DNA of 64,000 bases from Sphingobium sp. JS3065 (GTDB lineage: Bacteria; Pseudomonadota; Alphaproteobacteria; Sphingomonadales; Sphingomonadaceae): positions 496,001 to 560,000 of the forward strand of contig NZ_CP102665.1 in the NCBI RefSeq assembly GCF_026427355.1, given 5' to 3'. Shown in pieces: positions 10,063 to 20,920 of this stretch. Both the position numbers and the translations under genes were made by a program. The stretch's first letter is position 1. Every line of letters starts with the position of its first letter. Below the pieces are notes generated by a model that was not told the origin of the DNA, did no database searches, and worked only from the letters and a program-made list of their open reading frames with translations.

Positions 10063-10283
10063 GCCCGGACCGTCCGCAAATCATGCCGCCGCGATCCAAG
10101 TGGTTCCATTATTTCTTCCCTGTCATCGCGAAGGAGATGAGCCGTCTTCATCATGTAAAGCAGCACGCGACCACGCATTTTTGTCCCCAATGTATGAAGA
10201 TCGACGGAATCTTTGATTCCTTTGTCCGATGGGATTTTCGTACCAGAAAATTTTTCGGTTTCTTCAGTGTCCGCAATCGTCAC
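10059..10283 (-). CDS. Possible small protein upstream of the acyltransferase
   Basis: A 74-residue frame beginning with GTG and ending in an ATGA overlap with the acyltransferase start. It has no recognisable family and is rich in charged residues. Base composition is clearly lower in GC than its neighbours. The four-base overlap is the main argument that it is translated; the weak start (GTG without a clear ribosome-binding site) argues against it. It could equally be leader sequence that happens to be open. Confidence 0.3.
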   Translation of the reverse strand: MTIADTEETEKFSGTKIPSDKGIKDSVDLHTLGTKMRGRVLLYMMKTAHLLRDDREEIMEPLGSRRHDLRTVRA

Positions 10284-10420
10284 ATCGCATAATATGCAAT
10301 GTTCATCGTTTTTTATGATGAAATAACAATGATTTGGGATTAATTACTATAAATAATGCAAATCGGGAAATATATGGATAATAGCCCGAAGAATAGTTTT
10401 TACTTTTCCTGGAACTATCG
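10284..10420. other. AT-rich divergent promoter region
   Basis: Between the acyltransferase group and the divergent polysaccharide deacetylase lies a markedly AT-rich stretch with several A/T runs, quite unlike the surrounding DNA. It most likely holds promoters for both directions. I cannot assign specific -35/-10 boxes with confidence. Confidence 0.45.
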
Positions 10421-11425
10421 ATGATTTTGACCATCAAGGACCGTTGGTTGCGTCTCTCTCGTAAAAGTCGAAATATGCGGTTGTTGGGGATTGGCGGGGC
10501 TTTCATGGGGACGATGGCTGGCATGATGCTGCTCGCGGCACCACGCGATCCCGCTGATTATTCGCATGACCGGCAACCCTTCGACATCGCGATCACTGTG
10601 GACGACCTGTCGGGCAACGGGGATTTGCCCCCTGGCATGACCCGCCTGGCCATCGCCGATCTTTATCTCCGCACGCTGAAGCGGCATCGGGTGCCGGACG
10701 CCCATGGCCTCGTCAATGTCGGCAAATTGCGGCGGGACAGGGACGGCGCGGCGGTGCTGGATCGCTGGCGGCGCGCGGGCTATTCGCTCGGCAATCATTC
10801 CTACAGCCATATGAACCTCAACCGCGCGCCCTCCCTTCAGGCATGGGAGGCCGATGTCGTGACCGGCGAGGAAGAGATTGCCCGCCGGATGGAAGGCGCG
10901 GACTGGCGTTACTTCCGCTTCCCCAACATGGCGGCGGGGCGGGACAAGGCGCAGCATGACAGCGCCATCGCCTTCCTGAAGGAGCGGGGATACCGGATCG
11001 CCGAAGCCAGCGTCAGCTTCGACGACTGGGCCTATAGTGACGCCTATGCGCGCTGCCTCCGCACCGGCGACAGGGCGGCGGTCGCGGCCATGAAGGCGCA
11101 ATATCTGAAGGGGGTCGATGACGGCATAGTCAGGATGAAGGCGCTTTCGCATGCCGTCTATGGCCGCATGATCCCTCAGGTGCTGCTGACTCATTTGAGC
11201 GCCTGGGGCGCGGATACGCTGCCCGATGTGCTCGCCCGGCTCGACGCGGCGGGGGCGCGCTATGTGAGCCTGCCGCAGGCGCAGCGCGATCCGGCTTATG
11301 CGGGTGCCGATCCCTGGGCGGGAAACCAGTTGCTGATGGACCGCGCCGCCCGCCAGCGCAGGATCGACGTCGAAGCGATCCCCAAACCGCATTCGCCGGT
11401 CGATCCCAGGACGCTTTGCCGCTGA
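10421..11425 (+). CDS. Polysaccharide deacetylase (NodB homology domain)
   Basis: A 334-residue protein with an N-terminal hydrophobic segment (about 21-42, GIGGAFMGTMAGMMLLAA), so it is exported or membrane-anchored. The NodB-type catalytic motifs are present in order: AITVDDL (TxDD), GNHSYSHMNL (HSxxH metal ligands) and RYFRFPN. Family members remove N- or O-acetyl groups from glycans such as peptidoglycan, chitin-like polymers or exopolysaccharide. It is divergent from an acyltransferase-3/SGNH gene, so acetyl addition and removal on a cell-surface glycan may be encoded side by side. The start at 10421 keeps the signal segment intact. Confidence 0.88.
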   Translation: MILTIKDRWLRLSRKSRNMRLLGIGGAFMGTMAGMMLLAAPRDPADYSHDRQPFDIAITVDDLSGNGDLPPGMTRLAIADLYLRTLKRHRVPDAHGLVNVGKLRRDRDGAAVLDRWRRAGYSLGNHSYSHMNLNRAPSLQAWEADVVTGEEEIARRMEGADWRYFRFPNMAAGRDKAQHDSAIAFLKERGYRIAEASVSFDDWAYSDAYARCLRTGDRAAVAAMKAQYLKGVDDGIVRMKALSHAVYGRMIPQVLLTHLSAWGADTLPDVLARLDAAGARYVSLPQAQRDPAYAGADPWAGNQLLMDRAARQRRIDVEAIPKPHSPVDPRTLCR

Positions 11426-11450
11426 CCCTTTCAGCCGACCGGCGCGTCGT

Positions 11451-11838
11451 TCAGCGGCAGGCCTCCATGCTTTCGACCGCCAGGGCGATCAGGCGCGGCA
11501 TGCTCGCCACGCTGTCCTCCGCATGGGCGGAGGCCGCCGTGCCCCGGATCACCCGCCCCTTGATGCCGTGGAAGATCGCCGCCAGCCGGAAGAAGTTGAA
11601 GGCGATGCAGAAGGCGTAATCCGCTTCCGAAATCGGTGGATGCCCCGCATTGCGGCAATAGGCGGCGCGATATTCCTCCTCGCTGGGGATGCCCAGCGCG
11701 GCAAGATCCGCCCCGCCCAGCCCCGCCACGATGTCCGGCGGCATGCGCCTCCATCCAGCGGGCCAGGGCGGCTTCGTCGAAACGATAGGCTTAGCGGACG
11801 GCGGTCGTCCCGGCGTTGACGGATGCATCCACGCTCAT
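11451..11838 (-). pseudogene. APH-type phosphotransferase, internal-deletion remnant
   Basis: The minus strand begins with ATG at 11838 and reads MSVDASVNAGTTAVR, then a TAA, then AYRFDEAALARWMEAH: the normal first 30 or so residues of an acyl-CoA-dehydrogenase-linked phosphotransferase (APH family) with one nonsense codon. Without a gap the sequence passes in another frame into the C-terminus of the same family (GIPSEEEYRAAYC, AFNFFRLAAIFHGIKGR), ending at 11451. The middle of the protein, including the kinase active site, is missing, by my estimate roughly two thirds of the usual 340-350 residues. It follows an acyl-CoA dehydrogenase remnant with the same kind of damage. It cannot be functional. 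Confidence 0.8.
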
Positions 11839-11842
11839 GTCG

Positions 11843-12039
11843 CTACTCCCCCTGGCTCTTGCGCCGGTCGCGCTTGATCTTCTTGGCCAGGCTCCATTTA
11901 TGGACCTCGGTCGGGCAGTCGTGATGGTCGCGGCGGGGATCGCGTTCATAGGCACGACCACCTCGCGGACGAAGGCTTCCACCTTCGCCGCGATTTCCGC
12001 CGTCCGATCCGGCCCGGCGCCGATGTGGGCCACGCTCAT
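11843..12039 (-). pseudogene. Acyl-CoA dehydrogenase, internal-deletion remnant
   Basis: ATG at 12039 overlaps the stop of the SDR gene (ATGA), as in an operon. The first 30 residues (MSVAHIGAGPDRTAEIAAKV and on to FVREVVVP) are a normal dehydrogenase N-terminus. One base is then missing, so YERDPRRDHHDCPT continues in the next frame, and directly after it comes the family C-terminus (EVHKWSLAKKIKRDRRKS) and TAG at 11843. More than 300 internal codons, with the FAD site and catalytic base, are gone. The gene order SDR, acyl-CoA dehydrogenase, APH phosphotransferase was evidently an intact operon in the ancestor. Confidence 0.78.
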
Positions 12040-12800
12040 TTCGGCGCCATGCGGATCGCGCCGTCCAGGCGGATGACTTCGCCATTCAGCATCGGATTGG
12101 CGACGATCTGCTCGACCATCAGCGCATATTCGTCGGGGTGGCCGAGGCGGCTGGGGAAAGGCACCTGCCTGCCCAGCGAATCCTGCGCCTCCTGCGGCAG
12201 GGACGCCAGCAGCGGCGTCAGGAACAGGCCCGGCGCGATGGTCATCACGCGGATGCCGTAGCGGGCGAATTCGCGGGCGATGGGCAAGGTCATGCCGACC
12301 ACCCCGCCCTTCGATGCGGCATAGGCGGCCTGGCCGATCTGTCCGTCGAAGGCGGCGACGCTGGCCGTGTTGACGATGACGCCGCGCTCTTCACCGCCGA
12401 CCGGTTCGGCATCGTGCAGGCGGGCCGCGAATTTCGACAGGACGTTGAAGCTGCCGATCAGGTTGATGGTCACGATCTTCGAGAAATCGCCCAGCGGGAT
12501 CGCCTTGCCATCGCGGCCGATCACCTTGGCGGGCGGGCCGATGCCCGCGCAGTTGACCAGGATGCGGGCCTTGCCGTTCAGCGCCTCCGCCTCATCCAGC
12601 GCGGCGTCGACGGCGGCTTCGTTGGTCACGTCGACCTTGATGAAATGACCGCCGATCGCCTTCGCATGCGCCTCGCCCAGATCGGCGTTGAGGTCGAAGA
12701 TCGTTACCTTCGCCCCGCCCCTGGCCAGCCGCTCCGCCGTGGCTCCGCCAAGGCCGGATGCGCCGCCCGTGACGATGGCGGCAAGTCCCCTGAAGTCCAT
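12036..12800 (-). CDS. SDR oxidoreductase, 3-hydroxyacyl-CoA dehydrogenase type II (HSD10-like)
   Basis: A 254-residue short-chain dehydrogenase. It has the NAD-binding TGGASGLGGA near the N-terminus, NCAG, catalytic Ser/Tyr/Lys (NTASVAAFDGQIGQAAYAASK) and the proline-glycine motif IAPGLF. Closest in character to HSD17B10-like 3-hydroxyacyl-CoA dehydrogenases of beta-oxidation. I chose ATG at 12800 (MDFRGLAAIV) because it places the Rossmann motif at the usual distance and has a GGGAG-like site upstream. It is divergent from a TetR gene, with inverted repeats between them. Downstream genes of the same operon are remnants, so this enzyme is the only survivor on its transcript. Confidence 0.88.
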   Translation of the reverse strand: MDFRGLAAIVTGGASGLGGATAERLARGGAKVTIFDLNADLGEAHAKAIGGHFIKVDVTNEAAVDAALDEAEALNGKARILVNCAGIGPPAKVIGRDGKAIPLGDFSKIVTINLIGSFNVLSKFAARLHDAEPVGGEERGVIVNTASVAAFDGQIGQAAYAASKGGVVGMTLPIAREFARYGIRVMTIAPGLFLTPLLASLPQEAQDSLGRQVPFPSRLGHPDEYALMVEQIVANPMLNGEVIRLDGAIRMAPK

Positions 12801-12834
12801 TCCATACTCTCCCGACAGAATTGTGAAACTCTCT

Positions 12835-12859
12835 AGTGCATCATGCACTCATGAGTGTA
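12835..12859. promoter_or_regulatory. Inverted repeats, probable TetR operator
   Basis: AGTGCAT-C-ATGCACT (12835-12849) is a perfect palindrome and overlaps TGCACT-CATG-AGTGTA (12844-12859). The second arrangement, 6-4-6, recurs upstream of the thiolase at 13556. It lies in the divergent region between the SDR operon and the TetR gene, where an autoregulating TetR repressor would bind. Operator function is inferred from position and repetition. Confidence 0.6.
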
Positions 12860-12915
12860 TTTCGTCTTCCACGGTTTCCTGTCAACGGACTATCGCCAAG
12901 GGAAAAGGGTCATAG

Positions 12916-13533
12916 ATGCAGTCTGTTTCACCGTTTCGGACCCCCGCCCAGAAGGAGGCGGAACGCGCCGCCAAGCGGGACGCCGTGCTGCGGGCGGCGG
13001 TGCGGATGTTCAACGAACGCGGCTTTCACGCGACGTCGCTGGACGATGTCGCCGCCACCCTCGGCATATCGAAGCGGACCATCTACCACTATCTCGCCAA
13101 CAAGGATCAGGTGCTGCTGGAATGCATCACCATCGGCCTGCATCAATTGCTGGAAGCGGCGGAGGAAGCGCGGCGGGAACCCGGCGACGGCCGCCATCGG
13201 CTGACCCGGTTCCTGCGCCGCTACGCCGAAGTCAACATGGAGGATTTCGGCCGTTGCGTGATCCGCACCGGGGTGGAGGCGCTGTCGCCCGAAAGCCTGC
13301 CGCGCTATCGCCAGCTCAAGCGGGAAATCGACGCCGCGCTGCGGACCATGATCCAGGAAGCCATCGACGAGGGCTCCATCGCCCCGGTGGACGTGAAGCT
13401 GGCCGCCTTCACCCTGGCGGGGGCGCTCAACTGGCCCGCCCGGTGGCATGACCCCGAAGGCCCGCTGCCGGTCGACAGCATCGCGGTGATGCTGGTCGAC
13501 ATCCTGACCAAGGGGCTTGATCCCCGGCCTTGA
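12916..13533 (+). CDS. TetR/AcrR family transcriptional regulator
   Basis: A 205-residue regulator. Residues 20-75 hold a typical TetR DNA-binding domain (AAVRMFNERGFHATSLDDVAATLGISKRTIYHYLANK); the rest is helical ligand-binding sequence. It is divergent from the HSD10-like SDR operon and followed by a thiolase gene in the same direction. Both flanking promoter regions contain TGCACT-N4-AGTGYA inverted repeats. It probably represses this acyl-CoA degradation group and responds to an acyl-CoA or related metabolite; the ligand is not deducible. Confidence 0.9.
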   Translation: MQSVSPFRTPAQKEAERAAKRDAVLRAAVRMFNERGFHATSLDDVAATLGISKRTIYHYLANKDQVLLECITIGLHQLLEAAEEARREPGDGRHRLTRFLRRYAEVNMEDFGRCVIRTGVEALSPESLPRYRQLKREIDAALRTMIQEAIDEGSIAPVDVKLAAFTLAGALNWPARWHDPEGPLPVDSIAVMLVDILTKGLDPRP

Positions 13534-13555
13534 AAAAAGCGGCATCGACCCCAAC

Positions 13556-13571
13556 TGCACTCGCAAGTGCA
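13556..13571. promoter_or_regulatory. Inverted repeat upstream of thiolase, probable TetR operator
   Basis: TGCACT-CGCA-AGTGCA is a perfect 6-4-6 inverted repeat 60 bases before the thiolase start. Its half-sites and spacing match the repeat at 12844-12859 in front of the SDR operon, so the TetR encoded between them probably controls both. Confidence 0.6.
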
Positions 13572-13631
13572 TAATGTACGAAGAAGTTTTGCGCCGGCCG
13601 TTATTCGGCGAGAAGGATTTGGAGAAGAAAC

Positions 13632-14816
13632 ATGCAGGACGATCCGATCATCATCGCCAGCTATGCCCGCACGCCGATGGGCGGTTTTCAGGGCGCGCTA
13701 TCGCCGCTGAAGGCGACGGAACTCGGCGCGGCGGCGGTCAAGGCGGCGGTCGAGCGCGCCGGTGTGGCGGCGGATGCGATCGACCGCGTCTATATGGGCT
13801 GCGTCCTGCCCGCCGGGCTGGGGCAGGCGCCCGCGCGGCAGGCGGCGCTGGGCGCGGGACTTGGCCTCAACACCGAAGCGACCACCGTCAACAAGATGTG
13901 CGGATCGGGCATGCAGGCCGCGATCATGGCCTATGAAGCGTTGAGCGCTGGCACGGCCGACATCGTGCTGGCGGGCGGCATGGAAAGCATGACCAACGCG
14001 CCCTATGCCCTGCCCAAGCACCGTTCCGGCGCGCGCATCGGCCATGACCGCATCGTCGACACGATGATGATGGACGGGCTGGAGGACGCCTATGAACCCG
14101 GCAAGGCGATGGGCGTCTTCGCCGAAGAGGCGGTGCGCGACTATCAGTTCACCCGCGCCGACCAGGACGAATATGCCATCCGCTCGCTGGACCGCGCCAA
14201 CGCCGCCATCGCCAGCGGGGCGTTCAAGCGGGAGATCGCGCCCGTCACCGTCTCCGGACGCGGCGGCGACATGGTGATCGACACCGACGAACAGCCCGGC
14301 AAGGCCAAGCCTGAGAAGATTCCTTCGCTCAAACCCGCCTTCGCGAAGGACGGCACCATCACCGCCGCCAATTCCTCCTCCATCTCCGACGGCGCGGCCG
14401 CGCTGGTCATGACCCGGCGCAGCGTCGCGGAAAAGCTGGGATTGAAGATGGTGGCGAAGGTCGTCGCGACCGCCGCCCATGCCCATGAACCGGCCAAGTT
14501 CACCACCGCGCCCGTGCCCGCCATGCGCAAGCTGCTGGCGAAGGCAGGCTGGTCGGTGGAGGATGTCGACCTGTTCGAGATCAACGAAGCCTTCGCCGTC
14601 GTCGCCATGATCGCCGCGAAGGAACTGGGCATCCCGGCGGAAAAGCTGAACGTCAATGGCGGCGCGACGGCGCTGGGCCATCCCATCGGCGCTTCGGGCG
14701 CGCGCATCGTGGCGACCCTGGTCGCGGCGCTGGAAAATCGCGGGCTGAAACGCGGTGTCGCCAGCCTCTGCATCGGCGGCGGCGAAGCGACGGCGATGGC
14801 GGTCGAACTGCTTTAG
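13632..14816 (+). CDS. Acetyl-CoA C-acyltransferase (thiolase)
   Basis: A 394-residue thiolase. The nucleophilic Cys lies in NKMCGSGMQA, the NEAFAVV box follows, and the C-terminal active-site Cys and glycine loop are in LCIGGGEATA. Family members cleave 3-ketoacyl-CoA to acyl-CoA and acetyl-CoA (or run in reverse) in the cytoplasm. A good GGAG site precedes ATG 13632. It follows the TetR gene and has its own inverted-repeat operator. Together with the SDR it covers the last two steps of a beta-oxidation-like pathway. Whether it is biosynthetic or degradative cannot be decided from the sequence. Confidence 0.92.
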   Translation: MQDDPIIIASYARTPMGGFQGALSPLKATELGAAAVKAAVERAGVAADAIDRVYMGCVLPAGLGQAPARQAALGAGLGLNTEATTVNKMCGSGMQAAIMAYEALSAGTADIVLAGGMESMTNAPYALPKHRSGARIGHDRIVDTMMMDGLEDAYEPGKAMGVFAEEAVRDYQFTRADQDEYAIRSLDRANAAIASGAFKREIAPVTVSGRGGDMVIDTDEQPGKAKPEKIPSLKPAFAKDGTITAANSSSISDGAAALVMTRRSVAEKLGLKMVAKVVATAAHAHEPAKFTTAPVPAMRKLLAKAGWSVEDVDLFEINEAFAVVAMIAAKELGIPAEKLNVNGGATALGHPIGASGARIVATLVAALENRGLKRGVASLCIGGGEATAMAVELL

Positions 14817-15247
14817 GGCGCGGATTCGGAATGCGGGGAATGGCCAGTCCAAGACATTCCTTCTCCCTTGAGGGAGAAGGATACCAAGCCTTGGTGACGA
14901 AGGAGCCTAGGCGGAGTTGGATGAGGGGGAGCGGGCCTGCGGCCCGCGCGATCCTGTGGATCGCAACCCCCTCACCCAGCTACGACTAAGGCAGCAAGCT
15001 GCCAAGTCTGCGCAACCCTCTCCCTCAAGGGAGAGGGATTTGGAACGTCCGCTCCCCGCCCAAACCGGTCAGGGCGACCGGCACTTCCTCTGTCCGCGGC
15101 ATCCAGGACGAATGGCCACCCGCATCGGCGATTGGTTGTCGGGACGGAATCTGCTATTCCTTGTCCATTGGATGGCGTTGGCCAGACCATCGCGCATGAC
15201 GCCCGGCTGACCGCGCCGCCCCGGCATTTGGGCCGATGGAGGATGTC
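14817..15247. other. Gene-free interval occupied by repeat DNA
   Basis: About 430 bases between the thiolase and the YbaK-type gene. The first half (14859-15037) is an inverted-repeat element described separately. The second half has no recognisable gene and presumably contains the promoter of the deacylase gene. Confidence 0.6.
14859..15037. repeat. MITE/BIME-like inverted repeat element
   Basis: The element is bounded by two near-identical hairpins: CCTTCTCCCT-TG-AGGGAGAAGG (14859-14880) and CCCTCTCCCT-CA-AGGGAGAGGG (15016-15037). Between them, GTTGGATGAGGGGG pairs imperfectly with CCCCCTCACCCAGCT, and GCGGGCC-TGC-GGCCCGC forms a hairpin in the middle. The whole 179 bases could fold into one long structure. 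It has no coding capacity. Similar hairpin families recur at 47394, 51047 and 59489. Confidence 0.65.
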
Positions 15248-15712
15248 ATGGCGATTTCCCAAAGATTGCGCGGTTATATGGACCGTTGCGGCACGCGATT
15301 CGACGAATGGCCGCACGAACATTCCAGCGAAATGGCGCGGGCGGCGCAGGCGGCCCATGTGCCCGGAAGCCAGGTTGCAAAGGCGGTGCTGGTGCAGGCG
15401 GGCGACGAATATATGCTGGCCGTCCTGCCCTCCTCCAAACATGTGAGCTTCAACTTCCTCCAGCAATGGCTGGCGCGGGAGGTGACGCTGGCGGAGGAAC
15501 ATACGACGGCGGCGCTCTTCCCCGATTGCGAACTGGGCGCGATCCCGCCTGTCGGTGCCGCCTATGGGCTGAAGACGATCATCGACGACGACATGCTGAT
15601 GGACCGGGATGTTTGGTTCGAGGGCGGCGACCATCACACGCTCATCCATATGAATGCGGAGAATTGGCGGCGGCTGCAAAAAGGCGCCGGGCATTTCGCG
15701 TTCAGTATTTAG
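15248..15712 (+). CDS. YbaK/aminoacyl-tRNA deacylase domain protein
   Basis: A 154-residue protein of the YbaK/ProX-like family, which hydrolyses mischarged aminoacyl-tRNA (for example Ala- or Cys-tRNA-Pro) in trans. Typical regions are VAKAVLVQAGDEYMLAVLP, the central AEEHTTAALFPDCELGAIPPVG and the closing Asp/Glu-rich strand. An in-frame ATG exists at 15236, but GGAGG five bases before ATG 15248 makes the latter the better start. It is flanked by repeats and stands alone between the thiolase and katG. The tRNA substrate is unknown. Confidence 0.8.
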   Translation: MAISQRLRGYMDRCGTRFDEWPHEHSSEMARAAQAAHVPGSQVAKAVLVQAGDEYMLAVLPSSKHVSFNFLQQWLAREVTLAEEHTTAALFPDCELGAIPPVGAAYGLKTIIDDDMLMDRDVWFEGGDHHTLIHMNAENWRRLQKGAGHFAFSI

Positions 15713-15718
15713 CTGGCG

Positions 15719-15801
15719 GAGGGAAATGGGCGGGCGTTGCGCATTTCCCCTCCACCAATCGCTGCGCGATCGGTCCCCCTCCCCATCTGCGATGGGGAGG
15801 A
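15719..15801. repeat. Dispersed three-hairpin repeat, copy 2
   Basis: Second copy of the unit at 6669-6742. It has the outer GGAAATG/CATTTCC stem, a central hairpin around CGCTGCGCGATCGG, and the perfect hairpin CCTCCCCATC-TGC-GATGGGGAGG (15778-15800). It begins just after the stop of the deacylase gene, a usual position for REP-like elements. Confidence 0.7.
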
Positions 15802-15892
15802 TTTGGCGCTCTCCTCTCATGCAATTTATTCCACACTGTCATCGGAAAAATCCTCCGTCACAGATGTTCCCCCATCGCCGGGCATCGCCTAA

Positions 15893-18151
<2,259 letters not shown>

Positions 18152-18167
18152 AGAAGGCGGCCCTCCC

Positions 18168-18197
18168 CATGGCCGGGGACTCAGCGCCCCGGCCATG
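18168..18197. terminator. Hairpin after katG
   Basis: CATGGCCGGGG and CCCCGGCCATG form an 11-bp perfect stem with an 8-base loop, 16 bases after the katG stop. No T-run follows, so termination is likely but not certain. Confidence 0.5.
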
Positions 18198-18213
18198 CAT
18201 GCGGTTTATCGTT

Positions 18214-18502
18214 AGCGGCTTAGGAAGCGTGGCGCGCGCCGTTCGCGGAAAGCGGCGATGCCCTCCACGCAATCGGACGAGCGCGACAGTTCGCCCTGAA
18301 TTCGGCGCCGAAGGTCGAGATCCTGGCCCAGCGTGCCTTCGACGGCCCCGTTCGCCCCAGAGCGCGGGTCAGCAGGAATGATACGCCGCTGTCGGGCGCC
18401 AGGCACAGCTTCGCGAAGGGCGCGAGGAAATAAGCGTCGGTGGCAGCCACGATGACATCGCCCATCAGGGCCAGCGCCACGCCCAGCCCGACGACCGGCC
18501 GC
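18214..18502 (-). pseudogene. Enoyl-CoA hydratase remnant (5' truncated, internal deletion)
   Basis: Read on the minus strand, the first part is the middle of a crotonase (PVVGLGVALALMGDVIVAAT to SGVSFLLTRALG). It then jumps in another frame to the C-terminus (GTLGQDLDLRRRIQGELSRS, then SSDCVEGIAAFRERRAP, stop near 18214). About the first 95 residues and a stretch between the two parts are missing. The 5' edge meets, without spacer, a CoA-transferase fragment on the plus strand. It cannot make a crotonase. Confidence 0.75.
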
Positions 18503-18800
18503 GCGCGGTGTCGGCAACCTGACCATCATCAACAACAATGCGGGCAATGGCGAAACGGGTCTGGCCGCGCTGATCAAGGCGGGGCGGGTGAAGAAGATCA
18601 TCTGCTCCTTCCCGCGCCAGACCGATTCCCATCATTTCGACGCCCGCTACCGCGCCGGGGAGATAGAGCTGGAACTCGTGCCACAGGGCAATCTGGCGGC
18701 GCGGATTCAGGCGGCGGGGGCCGGGCTTACCAAGCAGGACTTCGACGACACCGTCGCCCTGCATCCCAGCATGGCCGAGGAACTGGTGCTGCTGAAATAG
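18503..18800 (+). pseudogene. CoA-transferase alpha / glutathione reductase deletion chimera
   Basis: One continuous open frame without a proper start. Its first 75 codons match the middle of a 3-oxoacid/3-oxoadipate CoA-transferase alpha subunit (VGNLTIINNNAGNGETGLAA, then KKIICSFPRQTDSHHFDARY, then ELELVPQGNLAARIQAAG). The last 24 residues (LTKQDFDDTVALHPSMAEEL and on to VLLK) are the C-terminus of glutathione-disulfide reductase. The switch falls at AGAGL, a phrase both families can share, which suggests a deletion at short homology. The 5' edge abuts the enoyl-CoA hydratase remnant. An internal ATG at 18588 could start a 70-residue product, but no function is expected. Confidence 0.72.
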
Positions 18801-18804
18801 AGGG

Positions 18805-19701
18805 TCAGGCTTGCGCGTTTCGCGTGGTCATGGCCGCCTCCAACTCACGCCGCAGATGCTCGACCACGAAGTGGATCTTGGGAACGAGGTGCCGCCTTTG
18901 GGGATAGACCGCCCAGATCGGCTCGTCATCCGGGCGGCAATCCTCCAATATCAGTTCCACCATGCCATGTTGCAGATGGGGCAGGACATAAAATTCCGGA
19001 AGCTGGCATATCCCAAGGCCCGCCACGCAGGCCTCCACGACCGCATGGCCGCTATTGCAGCGAAAACGGCCGGACGGGCGATGCGAGACGTCCACCCCGT
19101 CAACCTTGAAATGCCAGCTTCCGCTCGTTCCGCCGATACATTCATGCGCCCCGATCTCCTCGACCGTGGCCGGGCGGCCTGCACGGGCAAGATAATCGGG
19201 CGCGGCGCAGGTATATAGGCGGCGCGACGCTATGCGCGTCTTGATCAGACGGGGATCGGAAATCGTCCCGGTGCGGATGGCCAGGTCGAAATCCTCCGTC
19301 ATCAGGTCGACGACGCGGTTGGTCAGTTCGATGGACACGGACAGGCGAGGATGGTGCATGGCGAACCGCCGGATCAGGGGCGCGACATAGCGTTCGCCCA
19401 TCGCCGTCGAGCATGTTACCCGCAACTCTCCCGCCGGTTCGCCTTGCTCCGCGATATGGGCGATGGCTTCGTCCGTTTCCGCGGCGATGCGTCGGCATTG
19501 TTCCAGGAACACCCGTCCGGTGTCGGTCAGGCGAACCGTCCGCGTGGTCCGATAGAAAAGCTGGGCGTCGATCCGCTGTTCCAGCGCCATCACGGCCCGG
19601 CTGACGTGCGTGGTCGACACGGAAAGGGATCGCGCCGCGCCCGTGAAGGAACTGGCGGCGGCGACCGCCATGAATTCGTCCAGCCCCTCCCATTTCGACA
19701 T
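18805..19701 (-). CDS. LysR family transcriptional regulator
   Basis: A 298-residue LysR protein. The N-terminal winged helix-turn-helix is complete (FMAVAAASSFTGAARSLSVS, then TTHVSRAVMALEQRI); the C-terminal 200 residues are the substrate-binding fold of the CrgA-like subgroup. I prefer ATG 19701 (MSKWEGLDEF) to the upstream 19719 because AGGAG lies 8 bases before it. It is divergent from the glutathione-dependent formaldehyde dehydrogenase gene with about 90 bases between. The intergenic region holds an AGCGT-ATTA-ACGCT repeat, so it may control that operon; its inducer is unknown. Confidence 0.9.
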   Translation of the reverse strand: MSKWEGLDEFMAVAAASSFTGAARSLSVSTTHVSRAVMALEQRIDAQLFYRTTRTVRLTDTGRVFLEQCRRIAAETDEAIAHIAEQGEPAGELRVTCSTAMGERYVAPLIRRFAMHHPRLSVSIELTNRVVDLMTEDFDLAIRTGTISDPRLIKTRIASRRLYTCAAPDYLARAGRPATVEEIGAHECIGGTSGSWHFKVDGVDVSHRPSGRFRCNSGHAVVEACVAGLGICQLPEFYVLPHLQHGMVELILEDCRPDDEPIWAVYPQRRHLVPKIHFVVEHLRRELEAAMTTRNAQA

Positions 19702-19736
19702 ATTATCGCTCCTGAGCAACAGTATATTGCGAAATG

Positions 19737-19750
19737 AGCGTATTAACGCT
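19737..19750. promoter_or_regulatory. Inverted repeat in the LysR/frmA divergent region
   Basis: AGCGT-ATTA-ACGCT is a perfect 5-4-5 inverted repeat with an AT-rich core, between the divergent LysR and adhC/frmA genes. It is a plausible LysR binding site. Function is inferred from position only. Confidence 0.4.
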
Positions 19751-19794
19751 GAAAGGAGACAATGCTAGGCCTTCCTCGTCGAAGGAGAAATAGG

Positions 19795-20907
<1,113 letters not shown>

Positions 20908-20920
20908 GGAAGAATTGAGC

